From: DAOPYE01 sp035352715
Lineage (GTDB): Bacteria > Acidobacteriota > Holophagae > Holophagales > Holophagaceae
Reading direction: 5' to 3'
Assembly: GCA_035352715.1 (NCBI GenBank)
Contig: DAOPYE010000040.1
Location: forward strand, 1 to 20,900
Length of the DNA: 20,900 nt
Translations under genes and position numbers: made by a program
Notes under the pieces: model-generated
Database searches by the model: none
What the model was told of the DNA's origin: nothing
Seen by the model: the letters and a program-made list of their open reading frames with translations, nothing else
Shown: piece by piece, positions 7,447-15,354 of the stretch
How positions within the stretch are numbered: the first letter of the stretch is position 1
Layout of the letters: every line of letters begins with the position of its first letter

Positions 7447-8223
7447 ATGCGATGGTTCAGTTGGAACGTGAACGGGTTCCGATCCGTGCTGAAGCAAGGC
7501 TTCATGGACTGGCTGGAAGCAGCGGATCCCGATGTGCTGTCGCTCCAGGAGATCCGGGCCGAATGGGAGCAGGTGGATCTGGGCGTTCGAAGGCAGCTCG
7601 AATCCGCCTTTGATGTGTGCTGGTTTCCTTCCGTGAGCCGTCGCGGCTATGCGGGCGCCGCCACGCTCACGCGCAAGGGCGCAGGCTTTGTCCATACGAA
7701 GGGGTTGGGCATCCCGGACTACGATCGGGAGGGTCGCCTCATCGTAAGCACCAAGGGCGATCTGGTGTTCATCGCGGGCTATTTCCCGAACGCGTCTTCG
7801 GGCCTGGCGCGGCTGCCCTTCAAGCGGCAGTTTGCGAGGGACCTGACGGCCCGCGTGCAGGCGCTGCACGGCGAAGGAAGGCGGGTCATCCTGGCGGGCG
7901 ACATGAACGTCGCGCCCGAGGAGATCGACCTCGCGCGCCCCAAGGACAACCGCGAGAATCCGGGTTTTACCGACGAGGAGCGCGAGGACTTCCGCAGCTA
8001 TCTCGGTGCGGGACTACATGATGTCCTGCGAGAGCGCCATCCCGGCGAGCAGGGGCTTTACACCTGGTGGAGCAATCGAGGCGGGGCGAGAGAGAAAAAC
8101 ATCGGCTGGCGCATCGACCACTTCCTGGTTTCCGAACCCCTGCTGGCGAACATCCGGGATATCCGCATCCACACAGATGTTCTGGGGTCGGACCACTGCC
8201 CGATCTCGCTTGAAATCGTTTGA
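7447..8223 (+). CDS. xthA: Exodeoxyribonuclease III / AP endonuclease family protein
   Basis: A 258-residue exonuclease-endonuclease-phosphatase protein of the ExoIII/APE1 type, acting on abasic sites and 3' ends in base-excision repair. The catalytic set is complete: N7 in SWNVNG, E35 in LSLQEIR, Y112 in GYFPN, D152 and N154 in LAGDMNVAP, D224 in GWRIDHFL, and the D249-H250 pair in GSDHCP. Metal and phosphate ligands are therefore intact. The DLARPKDN segment after GDMN is standard for bacterial ExoIII. The start ATG at 7447 has AGGGA 5 nt upstream, and the gene lies 11 nt after the polyprenyl synthase, so it is probably the last gene of a yajQ-prenyl synthase-xthA transcript. A strong hairpin terminator follows at once. 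Confidence 0.95.
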   Translation: MRWFSWNVNGFRSVLKQGFMDWLEAADPDVLSLQEIRAEWEQVDLGVRRQLESAFDVCWFPSVSRRGYAGAATLTRKGAGFVHTKGLGIPDYDREGRLIVSTKGDLVFIAGYFPNASSGLARLPFKRQFARDLTARVQALHGEGRRVILAGDMNVAPEEIDLARPKDNRENPGFTDEEREDFRSYLGAGLHDVLRERHPGEQGLYTWWSNRGGAREKNIGWRIDHFLVSEPLLANIRDIRIHTDVLGSDHCPISLEIV

Positions 8224-8236
8224 ATGGAATCACAGT

Positions 8237-8275
8237 CCAAAAGAAAGGGCCCCAAAACGGGGCCCTTTCTTTTGG
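8237..8275. terminator. Bidirectional intrinsic terminator with perfect 17-bp stem
   Basis: The left arm (8237-8253) and right arm (8259-8275) are perfectly complementary around a 5-nt AAAAC loop. The GC core GGGCCCC is flanked by A-rich/T-rich arms, so transcripts from both strands end in a TTTCTTTT-like run. It sits between the convergent exonuclease gene (stop at 8223) and the TPR protein gene (stop at 8292) and should terminate both. Confidence 0.93.
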
Positions 8276-8291
8276 TATAGAGAACGGTTGG

Positions 8292-9359
8292 CTACTGGAG
8301 CTTGATCTTCTTGAGGGAGGGATCGTCCAGCATCGCCTTCACCTCGGGCGCCTTGCCACCATCGGGGGCGAGTTCGAGGTACTTCATCAGGTTCAACTTG
8401 GTGCCCTTGAGGTTGTTGTTGCCGAACTCCACCATGCCCATCAGGTAATAGGCCTCGGCATACTTTGGATCCTTCTGGATGGCGCGTTCCAGGAAGGTCT
8501 TGGCATCGGCGTTCTTTCCGGCGTTGAACGCGTCAACGGCCATGTTGTAGTCCTTGGCGGGATTGGGAGGCAGGAGCTTGTCGACCAGATCCTGGTACTG
8601 CTTGGTGGCAGCCGCGTCCTGCTTGTCCTTGGCCAGGTCCAGCAGTGCCAGGGCCAGTTGGGTGCGCTGGGGCTTCTTGTCGTCCGTATCGGGCAGGGCG
8701 GCCAGCGAGGCCGTCAGCAGCGGCTCGGCCTTCTTCCACAGTTCCGCCTTGCGGACCTCGTCCGTCTTGCCCACTTCATACAGGGTCACGCCAAAAATGC
8801 GGTTGGGCGTCAGCATCGTCTCTTTGAGCTTTTCCTTCTCTTTCTCATCCTTGGTTTTCTCAAGGGTTTCCACGAAGGAGGCGTTCGCTTTTTCGAGAAG
8901 CGGCAGCGCCTCACCGAATTGCTGGGCGTTGTAGAGATTCAGGGCCTGATTGAAGGAGGCCGTGGCATCGATCTCGCCCTGATTGCTGATCTGGACGGTC
9001 GCGTTGGGGTTGCGCTTCAGGTAGTCGGCCTGGGCTTCTTCCGTCGTCAGCATGACGAAGTCCTGAATCAGGGGTTCGCCCATGATGATGCGTCCCTTGC
9101 TCTGAGAGGGCACGAGAGGGGCGAGGGTCGCCGTGATCTCGAACTCCTTGGGCTCAAGACCCACCAGCATGTAGCTGCCGTTGGCCTTGGTCTTCACTTC
9201 CTTGCTCCAGTTCACATCCAGTCGCTTGACCGTGACGGTGACGTTGGCGAGGGGTTTGCCGGCCTTGTCCGTGACTTTGCCCTGGATGCGTCCCGTGTTC
9301 TGGGCGACGAGGGGGGCACAAATGACAGGAATCGCGGCAAGTACGAGGCTTCGTTTCAT
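8292..9359 (-). CDS. Secreted carboxypeptidase-regulatory-like / TPR protein
   Basis: A 355-residue exported protein. Residues 1-20 are a Sec signal peptide ending around PLVAQ. Residues about 22-102 form a carboxypeptidase-regulatory-like beta-sandwich (GRIQGKVTDKAGKPLANVTVTVK, then GSYMLVGLEPKEFEI). The remainder is helical TPR repeat, clearest at FNQALNLYNAQQFGEALPLLEKA (about 136-158), MAVDAFNAGKNADAKTFLERAIQ and YAEAYYLMGMVEFGNN, with a Lys/Glu-rich charged helix at about 166-182. The start at 9359 has GGAGA 4 nt upstream. This domain combination is common in Acidobacteria; its role is unknown, probably periplasmic protein interaction. It is divergent from the TPR/zinc-ribbon membrane protein at 9529 and convergent with the exonuclease gene. 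Confidence 0.9.
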   Translation of the reverse strand: MKRSLVLAAIPVICAPLVAQNTGRIQGKVTDKAGKPLANVTVTVKRLDVNWSKEVKTKANGSYMLVGLEPKEFEITATLAPLVPSQSKGRIIMGEPLIQDFVMLTTEEAQADYLKRNPNATVQISNQGEIDATASFNQALNLYNAQQFGEALPLLEKANASFVETLEKTKDEKEKEKLKETMLTPNRIFGVTLYEVGKTDEVRKAELWKKAEPLLTASLAALPDTDDKKPQRTQLALALLDLAKDKQDAAATKQYQDLVDKLLPPNPAKDYNMAVDAFNAGKNADAKTFLERAIQKDPKYAEAYYLMGMVEFGNNNLKGTKLNLMKYLELAPDGGKAPEVKAMLDDPSLKKIKLQ

Positions 9360-9528
9360 GGATTCTCCTTCTGCGAACGACCTATCCTCCCATTTTGAGG
9401 GCCGTTTGAGAAGTGGTGGCCGTGTCCAATTGTGATACGCTTCGAGACACTCCTTACGGTATTGATTGCATGAATACGCATGTTCCCGAATTGTCAGAGG
9501 TTGGCGTCCTAATTGATCGAGGTGAGCG
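9360..9528. promoter_or_regulatory. Divergent intergenic region between two TPR protein genes
   Basis: About 170 bp containing the start signals of both divergent genes: GGAGA for the minus-strand gene and AGGTGA for the plus-strand gene. The stretch around 9421-9500 is more AT-rich than the flanks. On the plus strand a TTGAGA (9406) is followed at 21-nt spacing by TGATAC (9433), which is too far apart for confidence, so no promoter is assigned. Confidence 0.35.
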
Positions 9529-11376
9529 ATGAAGGTGGGTTCAAGGCTCCTTTCAAGCGCGTGCCTGGTGATGTTTCTTGGGCTCGGAGCGTTCCGCGTA
9601 CTATCGGCGCAGCCCGCCCCAACGGCCCCGCAGCCCGCCGTTGCCTTGGCGCATCGCGCCGAACGACTGAAAAAGGCATTTTCATCGGGCAACGACGCGG
9701 CCATCCAGGGGGCGGTTCTGGAGGTCGAGCTTTTGCGCAGGACCTACGGCACGCTGGATGTCACGCCGTTGGTGGACGCCATGGCCATCTGGGCGCGTCA
9801 GCAGGGCGAAGAAGGCAATCCCGCGCTGGGCCTGCAGGTGGTGCAGACGGTCGAGCGGTGGGCTCCCAAGCAGCCAGTTCTGTTGGGTACCCGTGTGATC
9901 CTGATGCGGCAGCAGGGGCTCAAGGGCTATTTCTTCAGCATGCCCGATGTGCTGGAACTCACGAAGGCACGCCTTGTCAACCCTCAGCACCGCTGGCTCT
10001 GGATCGTGCAGCACGTGGCCTGGCTGCGGATGATGGCGGCGGCGCTGCTCTGGGGCTGGGGCCTGACGCTGGCGTTGCGCTATCGGAACGTTTTTCGCGA
10101 TCTGTGGGAATCCCGACTGTTTCGTCGTATGGGCGGCGTACCCTCGGCCGTGCTGGGCGCTCTGCTGGTGGCCAGCCCCCTGTTGGTGGGGTTGGATCCC
10201 AGCGTTGTCGTGACGCTCTGGGTGCTGCTGCTCGCGCCCTTCCTCTATCGGGCCGAGGTGAAAATTACCGTGCTGGTGCTCCTGCTGCAGTTCGTTCATC
10301 CGGTGCTGGCGTTCATGGAGCCAAGCATCGTGGTGTCGCCCTCGCGGACGCTGGCGTCCATCCAGCTCCAGCCCGCTACCCAGCCCATGGAGGCGCTGGG
10401 CATTCTCAAGCTATCCCGTGGAGATCAGGACTTTCTCGCGGGCTGGCGCCAGCTTCAGGCACAGGACTGGCCGGGGGCCGAGGCCACCTTCACCGGCCTG
10501 TTGAACCGCCACCCTGACAAATTCGCAGTTCTGAACAACCGTGGCGTGGCGCGTTATCAACAGGGGCGCATCGATGAGGCGAAGGCGGATTTCGATCAGG
10601 CCGCGAATGTGGCGGGGCGCCCAGCTCCGGAAATCCTGCTCAACCAGAGCGTGATTGCCTTCCGTCAACTGGACAGCGTGACCGGTTCTTCGAAAGAAGA
10701 GGAAGCCCGCCAGATCGCGCCCGAGGATGTAGCGAGACTGATGAGCGCCAACCAGGCGCGCAGCGATCTGCGTACCTTCCCATCCCCGCTGCCGGATACC
10801 CCGGAGCGATTGTCCGCGATGCGCACGGGGGCTGGCCAGGAGCCGGAGTCTCTGGAATCGCGCCTGCGGAGCCGGGACATCCTTTTCGGGCTGTTGCTGC
10901 CGCTGATTGGCCTCGGCCTTTTCCTGCTGCGGGTTGCCCGGAGCGTGAAACAGGCCCATCCGACTCAATGCAACCGCTGCGGCCAGCCTTTCCATACGAC
11001 GGACAGCCCCGATGTGGAGATCTGTTCGAAGTGCCATCACCTGTTTCTGCTGAAGGACGGGCTGCACGGTGAAAGCCGCAAGAAGAAGGTCCAGGAGGTG
11101 GCCTCCTTCCAGGGAGCCCAGGGCTGGATCCATCGCTTGCTCGTCATCGTCGCGCCAGGATTGGATCTATGCTTCCTGGGCGCGTCCGCCGAGGGTTTCC
11201 TGGAATTCTGCTTCCTGACCTTCGCGCTGGGCATCGCGCTGGCGACAGGGCGCTCCGTGCGCTTTCCCGGCGAGCTGGTCTGCGACCCCAGCTCCATCTG
11301 GCAGCCCCTTGGCTTGGCGCTGTTGATGATCCTGTTCGTGCGCTCCTGGTTCAAACTGATTCCCCGACGCCACTGA
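9529..11376 (+). CDS. Multi-pass membrane protein with TPR repeats and a zinc ribbon
   Basis: A 615-residue protein of no family I recognise. Order of features: signal peptide or first membrane helix (10-26) ending near VLSAQ; a helical soluble region (about 40-155); four hydrophobic segments (about 167-183, 205-221, 226-240, 244-262); TPR repeats (about 300-362) including FAVLNNRGVARYQQGRIDEAKADFDQA; an acidic/polar linker (385-445); a membrane helix (452-469); a zinc ribbon of two CxxC knuckles (C481, C484 and C499, C502); then hydrophobic segments at about 536-573 and 592-606 before a basic tail IPRRH. The start has AGGTGA close upstream. It is followed 19 nt later by the DUF4388 gene. Function unknown; the layout suggests a membrane scaffold with a metal-binding cytosolic module. 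Confidence 0.88.
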   Translation: MKVGSRLLSSACLVMFLGLGAFRVLSAQPAPTAPQPAVALAHRAERLKKAFSSGNDAAIQGAVLEVELLRRTYGTLDVTPLVDAMAIWARQQGEEGNPALGLQVVQTVERWAPKQPVLLGTRVILMRQQGLKGYFFSMPDVLELTKARLVNPQHRWLWIVQHVAWLRMMAAALLWGWGLTLALRYRNVFRDLWESRLFRRMGGVPSAVLGALLVASPLLVGLDPSVVVTLWVLLLAPFLYRAEVKITVLVLLLQFVHPVLAFMEPSIVVSPSRTLASIQLQPATQPMEALGILKLSRGDQDFLAGWRQLQAQDWPGAEATFTGLLNRHPDKFAVLNNRGVARYQQGRIDEAKADFDQAANVAGRPAPEILLNQSVIAFRQLDSVTGSSKEEEARQIAPEDVARLMSANQARSDLRTFPSPLPDTPERLSAMRTGAGQEPESLESRLRSRDILFGLLLPLIGLGLFLLRVARSVKQAHPTQCNRCGQPFHTTDSPDVEICSKCHHLFLLKDGLHGESRKKKVQEVASFQGAQGWIHRLLVIVAPGLDLCFLGASAEGFLEFCFLTFALGIALATGRSVRFPGELVCDPSSIWQPLGLALLMILFVRSWFKLIPRRH

Positions 11377-11395
11377 ATCTCTTCCGAGGTGACGC

Positions 11396-12577
11396 ATGGC
11401 CCTCGAAGGCTCTCTGCGAGATTTTGATCTTTTCTCCCTGTTCAACATGATCAAGACCCAGGGCAAGAGCGGCACGCTCGTGCTTTCCCGGGGTCAGGAA
11501 TTCGTGAAGATCTTCTTCGATCAAGGGGATATCGTCGGTTGCGATTCCAACCAGGTGCGCATGGAGGACCGCGTGGGCGCCATGCTGGTGCGCCTGGGCC
11601 GCCTGTCTGGAGACGAGTTGCTCTCCATGATCCAGAAGCAGCGGGAGACCCTGAAGCGCATGGGAACCCTGCTGCTCGAATCGGGCAAGGTGTCGCAGCA
11701 GGATCTCCAGGACGCGCTGTTCAACCAGGCCATGTCCATCATCTACCGAACCTTCCGGTGGATCGAGGGGGACTACCGCTTCGATTCCATTCTGCCCCTG
11801 GATCTGGACCGCGAGAATTTCCCCCCCATTCCCGTGGATACGGTGCTAATGGAAGCGGCCCGCATCATGGATGAGTGGCCCGAGGTGCAGCGCCGCCTGC
11901 CGGACAGCGCCGTGCCCCTGCGCAAGACGGAACAAGCCCTGGGGCTGCGCCTGGATATCGATCAGGAGCTCTCCGCCGTGTTCGATGCGCATGGCGCATC
12001 CCTGTCCCACGCGGGCTCTGGCTTGACCCACGAGCAGGAGACGGTGCTGACCTACTTCGTCGAGCCACAGAACATCCAGAGCATTCTGCAGATCACGCGC
12101 TACGACGAGTTGGATACCTGCAAACTTGTCGCGGAACTCCTTGAAATGGGCCTGCTTGAGATCGCCCGGGATGAAGTGGTGCGCACTGCCGCGCCCTGGG
12201 CGGCTCCCGCCACGCATGGCTCCCCGGTGGCAGAACCTCCAGAGCCGTCCGATCTGCTGTGGCCTCTGGCGGCCCTCTTGATGCTGCTGCCGCTGCTGTT
12301 CTACGTGCCCCGCAGCCGCGGTTCCATCAATTCCGGATTGGCCAGTTTCCAGCGAGCGGATATGCAGGTGGGGATGGATCCCCTCACCGCCGAGCGCCGT
12401 GCCTGGGCCTTCCGCTTGGTTTCTCCCACGGATGGCGGCGTGTCCCTCGCGCGCAGGCTTGGCGTTCCCTTTGAGTCCGGTAGCGTTGCCGCTCCGGATC
12501 TGCTGCGCCAGCCCGATCCCCTGCGCCAGCCGGATGCTGCGCGTCCGCAGGGTGCTCACGCGGAGGCCAAGCCCTGA
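11396..12577 (+). CDS. DUF4388 domain protein with C-terminal membrane helix
   Basis: A 393-residue protein. The N-terminal domain (1 to about 130) has the DUF4388 signature: ALEGSLRDFDLFSLFNMI, KSGTLVLSRGQEFVKIFFDQGDIVGCD, then LGRLSGDELL and GTLLLESGKVSQQDLQDALFNQ, ending IYRTFRWIEGDYRFD. Such domains occur in signalling proteins with regulators and PilZ-type modules and are thought to mediate interactions. Residues about 212-262 look like a small winged-helix fold (ETVLTYF ... ILQITRYDELDTCKLVAELLEMGLLEI). A Pro-rich linker leads to one membrane helix (about 287-303) and a roughly 90-residue tail with a short tandem repeat (LRQPDP/LRQPDA). The topology places DUF4388 in the cytoplasm. It has AGGTG upstream, and its stop overlaps the next start (TGATG). 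Confidence 0.9.
   Translation: MALEGSLRDFDLFSLFNMIKTQGKSGTLVLSRGQEFVKIFFDQGDIVGCDSNQVRMEDRVGAMLVRLGRLSGDELLSMIQKQRETLKRMGTLLLESGKVSQQDLQDALFNQAMSIIYRTFRWIEGDYRFDSILPLDLDRENFPPIPVDTVLMEAARIMDEWPEVQRRLPDSAVPLRKTEQALGLRLDIDQELSAVFDAHGASLSHAGSGLTHEQETVLTYFVEPQNIQSILQITRYDELDTCKLVAELLEMGLLEIARDEVVRTAAPWAAPATHGSPVAEPPEPSDLLWPLAALLMLLPLLFYVPRSRGSINSGLASFQRADMQVGMDPLTAERRAWAFRLVSPTDGGVSLARRLGVPFESGSVAAPDLLRQPDPLRQPDAARPQGAHAEAKP
12503..12538 (+). repeat. 18-bp imperfect tandem repeat within the DUF4388 gene tail
   Basis: Two adjacent 18-base units beginning CTGCGCCAGCC encode LRQPDP and LRQPDA near the C-terminus of the DUF4388 protein. The units differ at a few bases. In-frame duplication in a disordered tail is the simplest reading. 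Confidence 0.75.
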
Positions 12578-12942
12578 TGGCCGCTTCGAAAAACCGGATT
12601 GATTGGGGATTGCTTCTGCTGCGCATGGGGGTCGGCTTGATGGGCGTGGCCCACGGCCTGCAGCCGATCCTGGGCGTCCGCATCGGATACCTGCTCTCCC
12701 ATCCTTCAGCGCTGGGCGTAGGCCTCCTGCTGGGACTTCTGGAATTGATCTGCGGAGCGCTGGTGATCGCAGGCGTTTGGACCGGTGTCACCGCGCTCGC
12801 GCTCGCGGTGCTGGTGGCGATTCCCCTGGCCAACGTCTCGCTGCGCGGACTCGTCGGCGTCCACCTGCCGACGCTCTTTCGCGTTGTCGTCAGCCTTGCC
12901 GCGGCGATCTGCGGACCGGGCAAGGGCGCCTTGGCGAAGTAG
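12577..12942 (+). CDS. Small DoxX-like integral membrane protein
   Basis: A 121-residue, four-helix hydrophobic protein. The N-terminal helix LLLLRMGVGLMGVAHGLQPIL, followed by GLLLGLLELICGALVIAGVWT and a third helix with ALALAVLVAIPLA, has the pattern of the DoxX family, in which the first helix carries R and G/H and the second carries the LE..G...L motif. Family roles range from quinone-linked oxidoreductase subunits to redox-stress membrane partners; none can be assigned here. Its ATG shares one base with the DUF4388 stop (TGATG), implying coupled translation. It ends 2 nt before the stop of the convergent tatC gene, leaving no room for a separate terminator. Confidence 0.75.
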   Translation: MAASKNRIDWGLLLLRMGVGLMGVAHGLQPILGVRIGYLLSHPSALGVGLLLGLLELICGALVIAGVWTGVTALALAVLVAIPLANVSLRGLVGVHLPTLFRVVVSLAAAICGPGKGALAK

Positions 12943-12944
12943 TT

Positions 12945-13742
12945 CTACGAAATGTTCGGTCTTGGGGCCGCCAGCCAAGCCACCAGCACCGAGATGAAGT
13001 AGAGCCCCAGCAGCACGCCGCTGAAAAAGATGGTCGTCACGATCACGTCGCCCGGCGTCAGGAAGGCGCTGGCGATCACGATGATGATGGTGGCGTGACG
13101 CCAGTACTTCAGCATCCAGCGGGCCGTGACCAGCCGGAACCGGGCCAGGAAGAAGAACAGCACCGGCAGCTCGAACATCAATCCCGTGCCCACCACGGTG
13201 TAGATGAAGAGATCCAGATAGTCTTCCAGGTGCAGGTTGGTGCGAAGGCCCGCCGCGAGGGCTTCCTTGAACAGGATGTCGCCGAGGATCTTGAATGCGT
13301 TGAAATACGCGAAGGCGGCTCCGGCGATGAAGCAGGCGCTGGTGCTTGCCACGAACGGAAAGGCCCAGCGGCGCTCCCGCTCGTAGAGGGCGGGTCGGAT
13401 GAAGGCCCATAGCTGGAAGAAAACATAGGGCGCGGCCAGGAAGCACGCGGCCCAGAACGATAGCCGCATGAGCGAGAAGAAGGGCTCCGTCAGGCTGGTG
13501 TAGGCAAAGGGCTGGAAATCCGTCGGGATCGGCTGGTGCTGCGCCAGGGCTTGCGCGATGAGCCTGGGGCGATAGACGTTGTCGAAGGGGCGGCGGGCCC
13601 ATTCCCACAGATGCAACCGCTGCCAGTAGGCGAGGGCAAAGCATCCCGCGATCACGAGCAGGATGCGCACCAGGCGGGCGCGGAGCTCCTGCAGGTGATC
13701 CCAGAAGGTCATCTGGGTGGGGGCCTTCGCCGATGGATTCAT
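12945..13742 (-). CDS. tatC: Sec-independent protein translocase TatC
   Basis: A 265-residue polytopic protein that binds twin-arginine signal peptides and recruits TatA to export folded proteins. Family motifs are visible: the N-terminal cytosolic MTFWDHLQELRARLVR, the loop SLTEPFFSLMRLSFWAACFLAAPYVFFQLWAFIRPALYERERR carrying the conserved Pro and the E-R-R of the signal-peptide site, and the ASAFLTPGD segment near the last helices. Six membrane spans are expected and compatible with the hydrophobic pattern. The ATG at 13742 is listed, 16 nt after the tatA stop, although there is no clear Shine-Dalgarno; the internal ATG at 13712 (MTFWDHL) is an alternative. It is last in the ugd-tatA-tatC minus-strand run. 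Confidence 0.96.
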   Translation of the reverse strand: MNPSAKAPTQMTFWDHLQELRARLVRILLVIAGCFALAYWQRLHLWEWARRPFDNVYRPRLIAQALAQHQPIPTDFQPFAYTSLTEPFFSLMRLSFWAACFLAAPYVFFQLWAFIRPALYERERRWAFPFVASTSACFIAGAAFAYFNAFKILGDILFKEALAAGLRTNLHLEDYLDLFIYTVVGTGLMFELPVLFFFLARFRLVTARWMLKYWRHATIIIVIASAFLTPGDVIVTTIFFSGVLLGLYFISVLVAWLAAPRPNIS

Positions 13743-13758
13743 GCGTGAAGCTGCGCGC

Positions 13759-13947
13759 CTACTTGTGTTCGCCGGATTCGCGTTTGCCGTCTTCCTTCAC
13801 CGCGTCGGTGAGCTCCCGGCTGGCCTTCTTGAATTCCTGGATACCCTTGCCCAGCGCCTTGCCCAGTTCCGGCAGCTTCTGGGGGCCGAAAAACACCAGC
13901 AGCAGCAGGCCGATCAACAAGATTTCGGTGAGCCCAAGATTGGCCAT
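13759..13947 (-). CDS. tatA: Twin-arginine translocase subunit TatA/TatE
   Basis: A 62-residue protein with the complete TatA plan: a short N-terminal membrane helix (LTEILLIGLLLLVFF, with a polar Glu at position 8), the hinge FGP at 20-22, an amphipathic helix QKLPELGKALGKGIQEFKKA, and a charged tail KEDGKRESGEHK. It oligomerises to form the Tat translocation pathway with TatC, encoded next. The start at 13947 has AGGAGA about 5 nt upstream. The short tail and the intact FGPQKLPELGKA segment favour TatA over TatB; no tatB is in the window. It lies 24 nt after the UDP-glucose dehydrogenase stop. Confidence 0.96.
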   Translation of the reverse strand: MANLGLTEILLIGLLLLVFFGPQKLPELGKALGKGIQEFKKASRELTDAVKEDGKRESGEHK

Positions 13948-13971
13948 GACGTTCTCCTGAAGGTGGGAACC

Positions 13972-15354
13972 TTATTTCGATGTATCTGGAATAACGCTCA
14001 TCCGGCCGATGGAGTGGTAGATCCAGCCAGCCTCGCGCATGGCCTCGGGGCGGAAGAGATTGCGCCCGTCGAAGATCACCTTCGCCTTCAGCTTTGAAGC
14101 CACGGCTGAAAGATTCGCGTCCCGGTACTGGGGCCATTCCGTGGCGATGAGCAGGGCGTCAGCGCCTTCGCAGGCCGCAAGCGGATCCGGCGCGTAGCGT
14201 ACCTTGTCGCCGATGCGGGCCTTGACCCCTTCCATCGCCTCGAAGTCGTGGACCACGAGTTCCGCGCCCAGGGCGGTGAGGTTGTCGATCAACTCCAGGG
14301 ACATGGCCTCGCGGATATCGTCGGTGTGCGCCTTGAAGGCCAAGCCCCACAGCGCCAGCTTCCGACCCGCCAAGGGCGCAGGCGTACCGGGCTTGCATCC
14401 GAAGTGGTTGCGCACCTTCAGCGCCAGCACCTGCTTCTGGATGCGGTTCGCTTCCACAGTGGTCGCCAGCGTCAGCAGGGGTTGGCCATTCTCGCGGCCC
14501 ACTTTCAGTAGCGCCTGCAAATCCTTGGGGAAGCAGCTGCCGCCGAAGCCGGGGCCGGGGTTCAGGAAATACTTCCCGATGCGATGATCCGCGCCGATGC
14601 CCGCCTTTACGCCCTCCACATCCGCGCCGAGCTTTTCGCACAGATTGGCGATCTCGTTGATGAAGCTGATGCGCAGCGCCAGCATGGCGTTCGCGGCGTA
14701 CTTCGTCATTTCGGCGCTGGGTGGATCCATGCGGAACCACCGGCCGCCTTCGGGATGGCGTGCCTGGGCGGCCTGCAGATGGGCTTCGTAGAGCGCCTTC
14801 ATTACGGATTCCGCATATTCCGTGCGGCAGCCGATCACCACGCGGTCGGGGAAGAGGAAGTCTTCGATGGCGGAGCCTTCCCGCAGGAATTCGGGGTTGG
14901 AGACGACTTCGAAGGGCCGGTCCGTCTTCGCCTGGACGGCGGCGTGGACGCGGGCAGACGTGCCCACGGGCACGGTACTCTTATCCACGATGATCAGAGG
15001 TTTGGCGTTCGGAGCGCGAAGAGCCATCGCCTCGCCCAGCTGGGAAGCGACGGCCAGGACGTAGTGCAGATCGGCGCTGCCGTCCTCGCTCTGGGGGGTG
15101 CCCACACAGATGAAAGCGGCGTCGGCATCGGCGATGCCCTCTTTCAGGTCGAGCGTGAAGCGAAGTGTGCCACTGGCCAGGTGCTTCGAGAGGAGATCCT
15201 CGAGGCCCGGTTCATAGATGGGTGAGATGGCTTTGCGCAGCTTCTCCACCTTGGCGGCGTCCACATCGACGCCCAGGACGCGATGCCCGGACTCCGCGAA
15301 ACCAACCGCCGCCACGAGGCCGACGTAACCCGAACCGATGACCAGAACATTCAT
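13972..15354 (-). CDS. ugd: UDP-glucose 6-dehydrogenase
   Basis: A 460-residue NAD-dependent enzyme oxidising UDP-glucose twice to UDP-glucuronate, a precursor of acidic exopolysaccharides and modified sugars. Visible motifs: the N-terminal Rossmann segment MNVLVIGSGYVGLVAAVGFAESGH, CVGTPQSEDGSADL, IIVDKSTVPVGT, SNPEFLREGSAIEDFLFPDRVVIG, the lysine in MTKYAANAMLALRISFINE (about K218), and GFGGSCFPKDL with the nucleophile C274. The C-terminal domain has GLAFKAHTDDIREAMSLELI and the final FDGRNLF. The start at 15354 places the nucleotide-binding strand at the N-terminus; the open frame upstream to 15456 has no coding features. It is the first gene of a run with tatA and tatC and is divergent from the TolQ-like gene. 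Confidence 0.97.
   Translation of the reverse strand: MNVLVIGSGYVGLVAAVGFAESGHRVLGVDVDAAKVEKLRKAISPIYEPGLEDLLSKHLASGTLRFTLDLKEGIADADAAFICVGTPQSEDGSADLHYVLAVASQLGEAMALRAPNAKPLIIVDKSTVPVGTSARVHAAVQAKTDRPFEVVSNPEFLREGSAIEDFLFPDRVVIGCRTEYAESVMKALYEAHLQAAQARHPEGGRWFRMDPPSAEMTKYAANAMLALRISFINEIANLCEKLGADVEGVKAGIGADHRIGKYFLNPGPGFGGSCFPKDLQALLKVGRENGQPLLTLATTVEANRIQKQVLALKVRNHFGCKPGTPAPLAGRKLALWGLAFKAHTDDIREAMSLELIDNLTALGAELVVHDFEAMEGVKARIGDKVRYAPDPLAACEGADALLIATEWPQYRDANLSAVASKLKAKVIFDGRNLFRPEAMREAGWIYHSIGRMSVIPDTSK

Noticed and set aside
8220..9398. Open frame on the plus strand opposite the secreted TPR protein (about 390 codons)
   Set aside because: It begins before the terminator hairpin and runs through it; the translation is a low-complexity Gly/Leu/Val-rich shadow of the TPR gene, which has a clear signal peptide and ribosome site.
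9406..9438. TTGAGA ... TGATAC as a sigma-70 promoter for the gene at 9529
   Set aside because: The 21-nt spacing is outside the usual 16-18 nt range.
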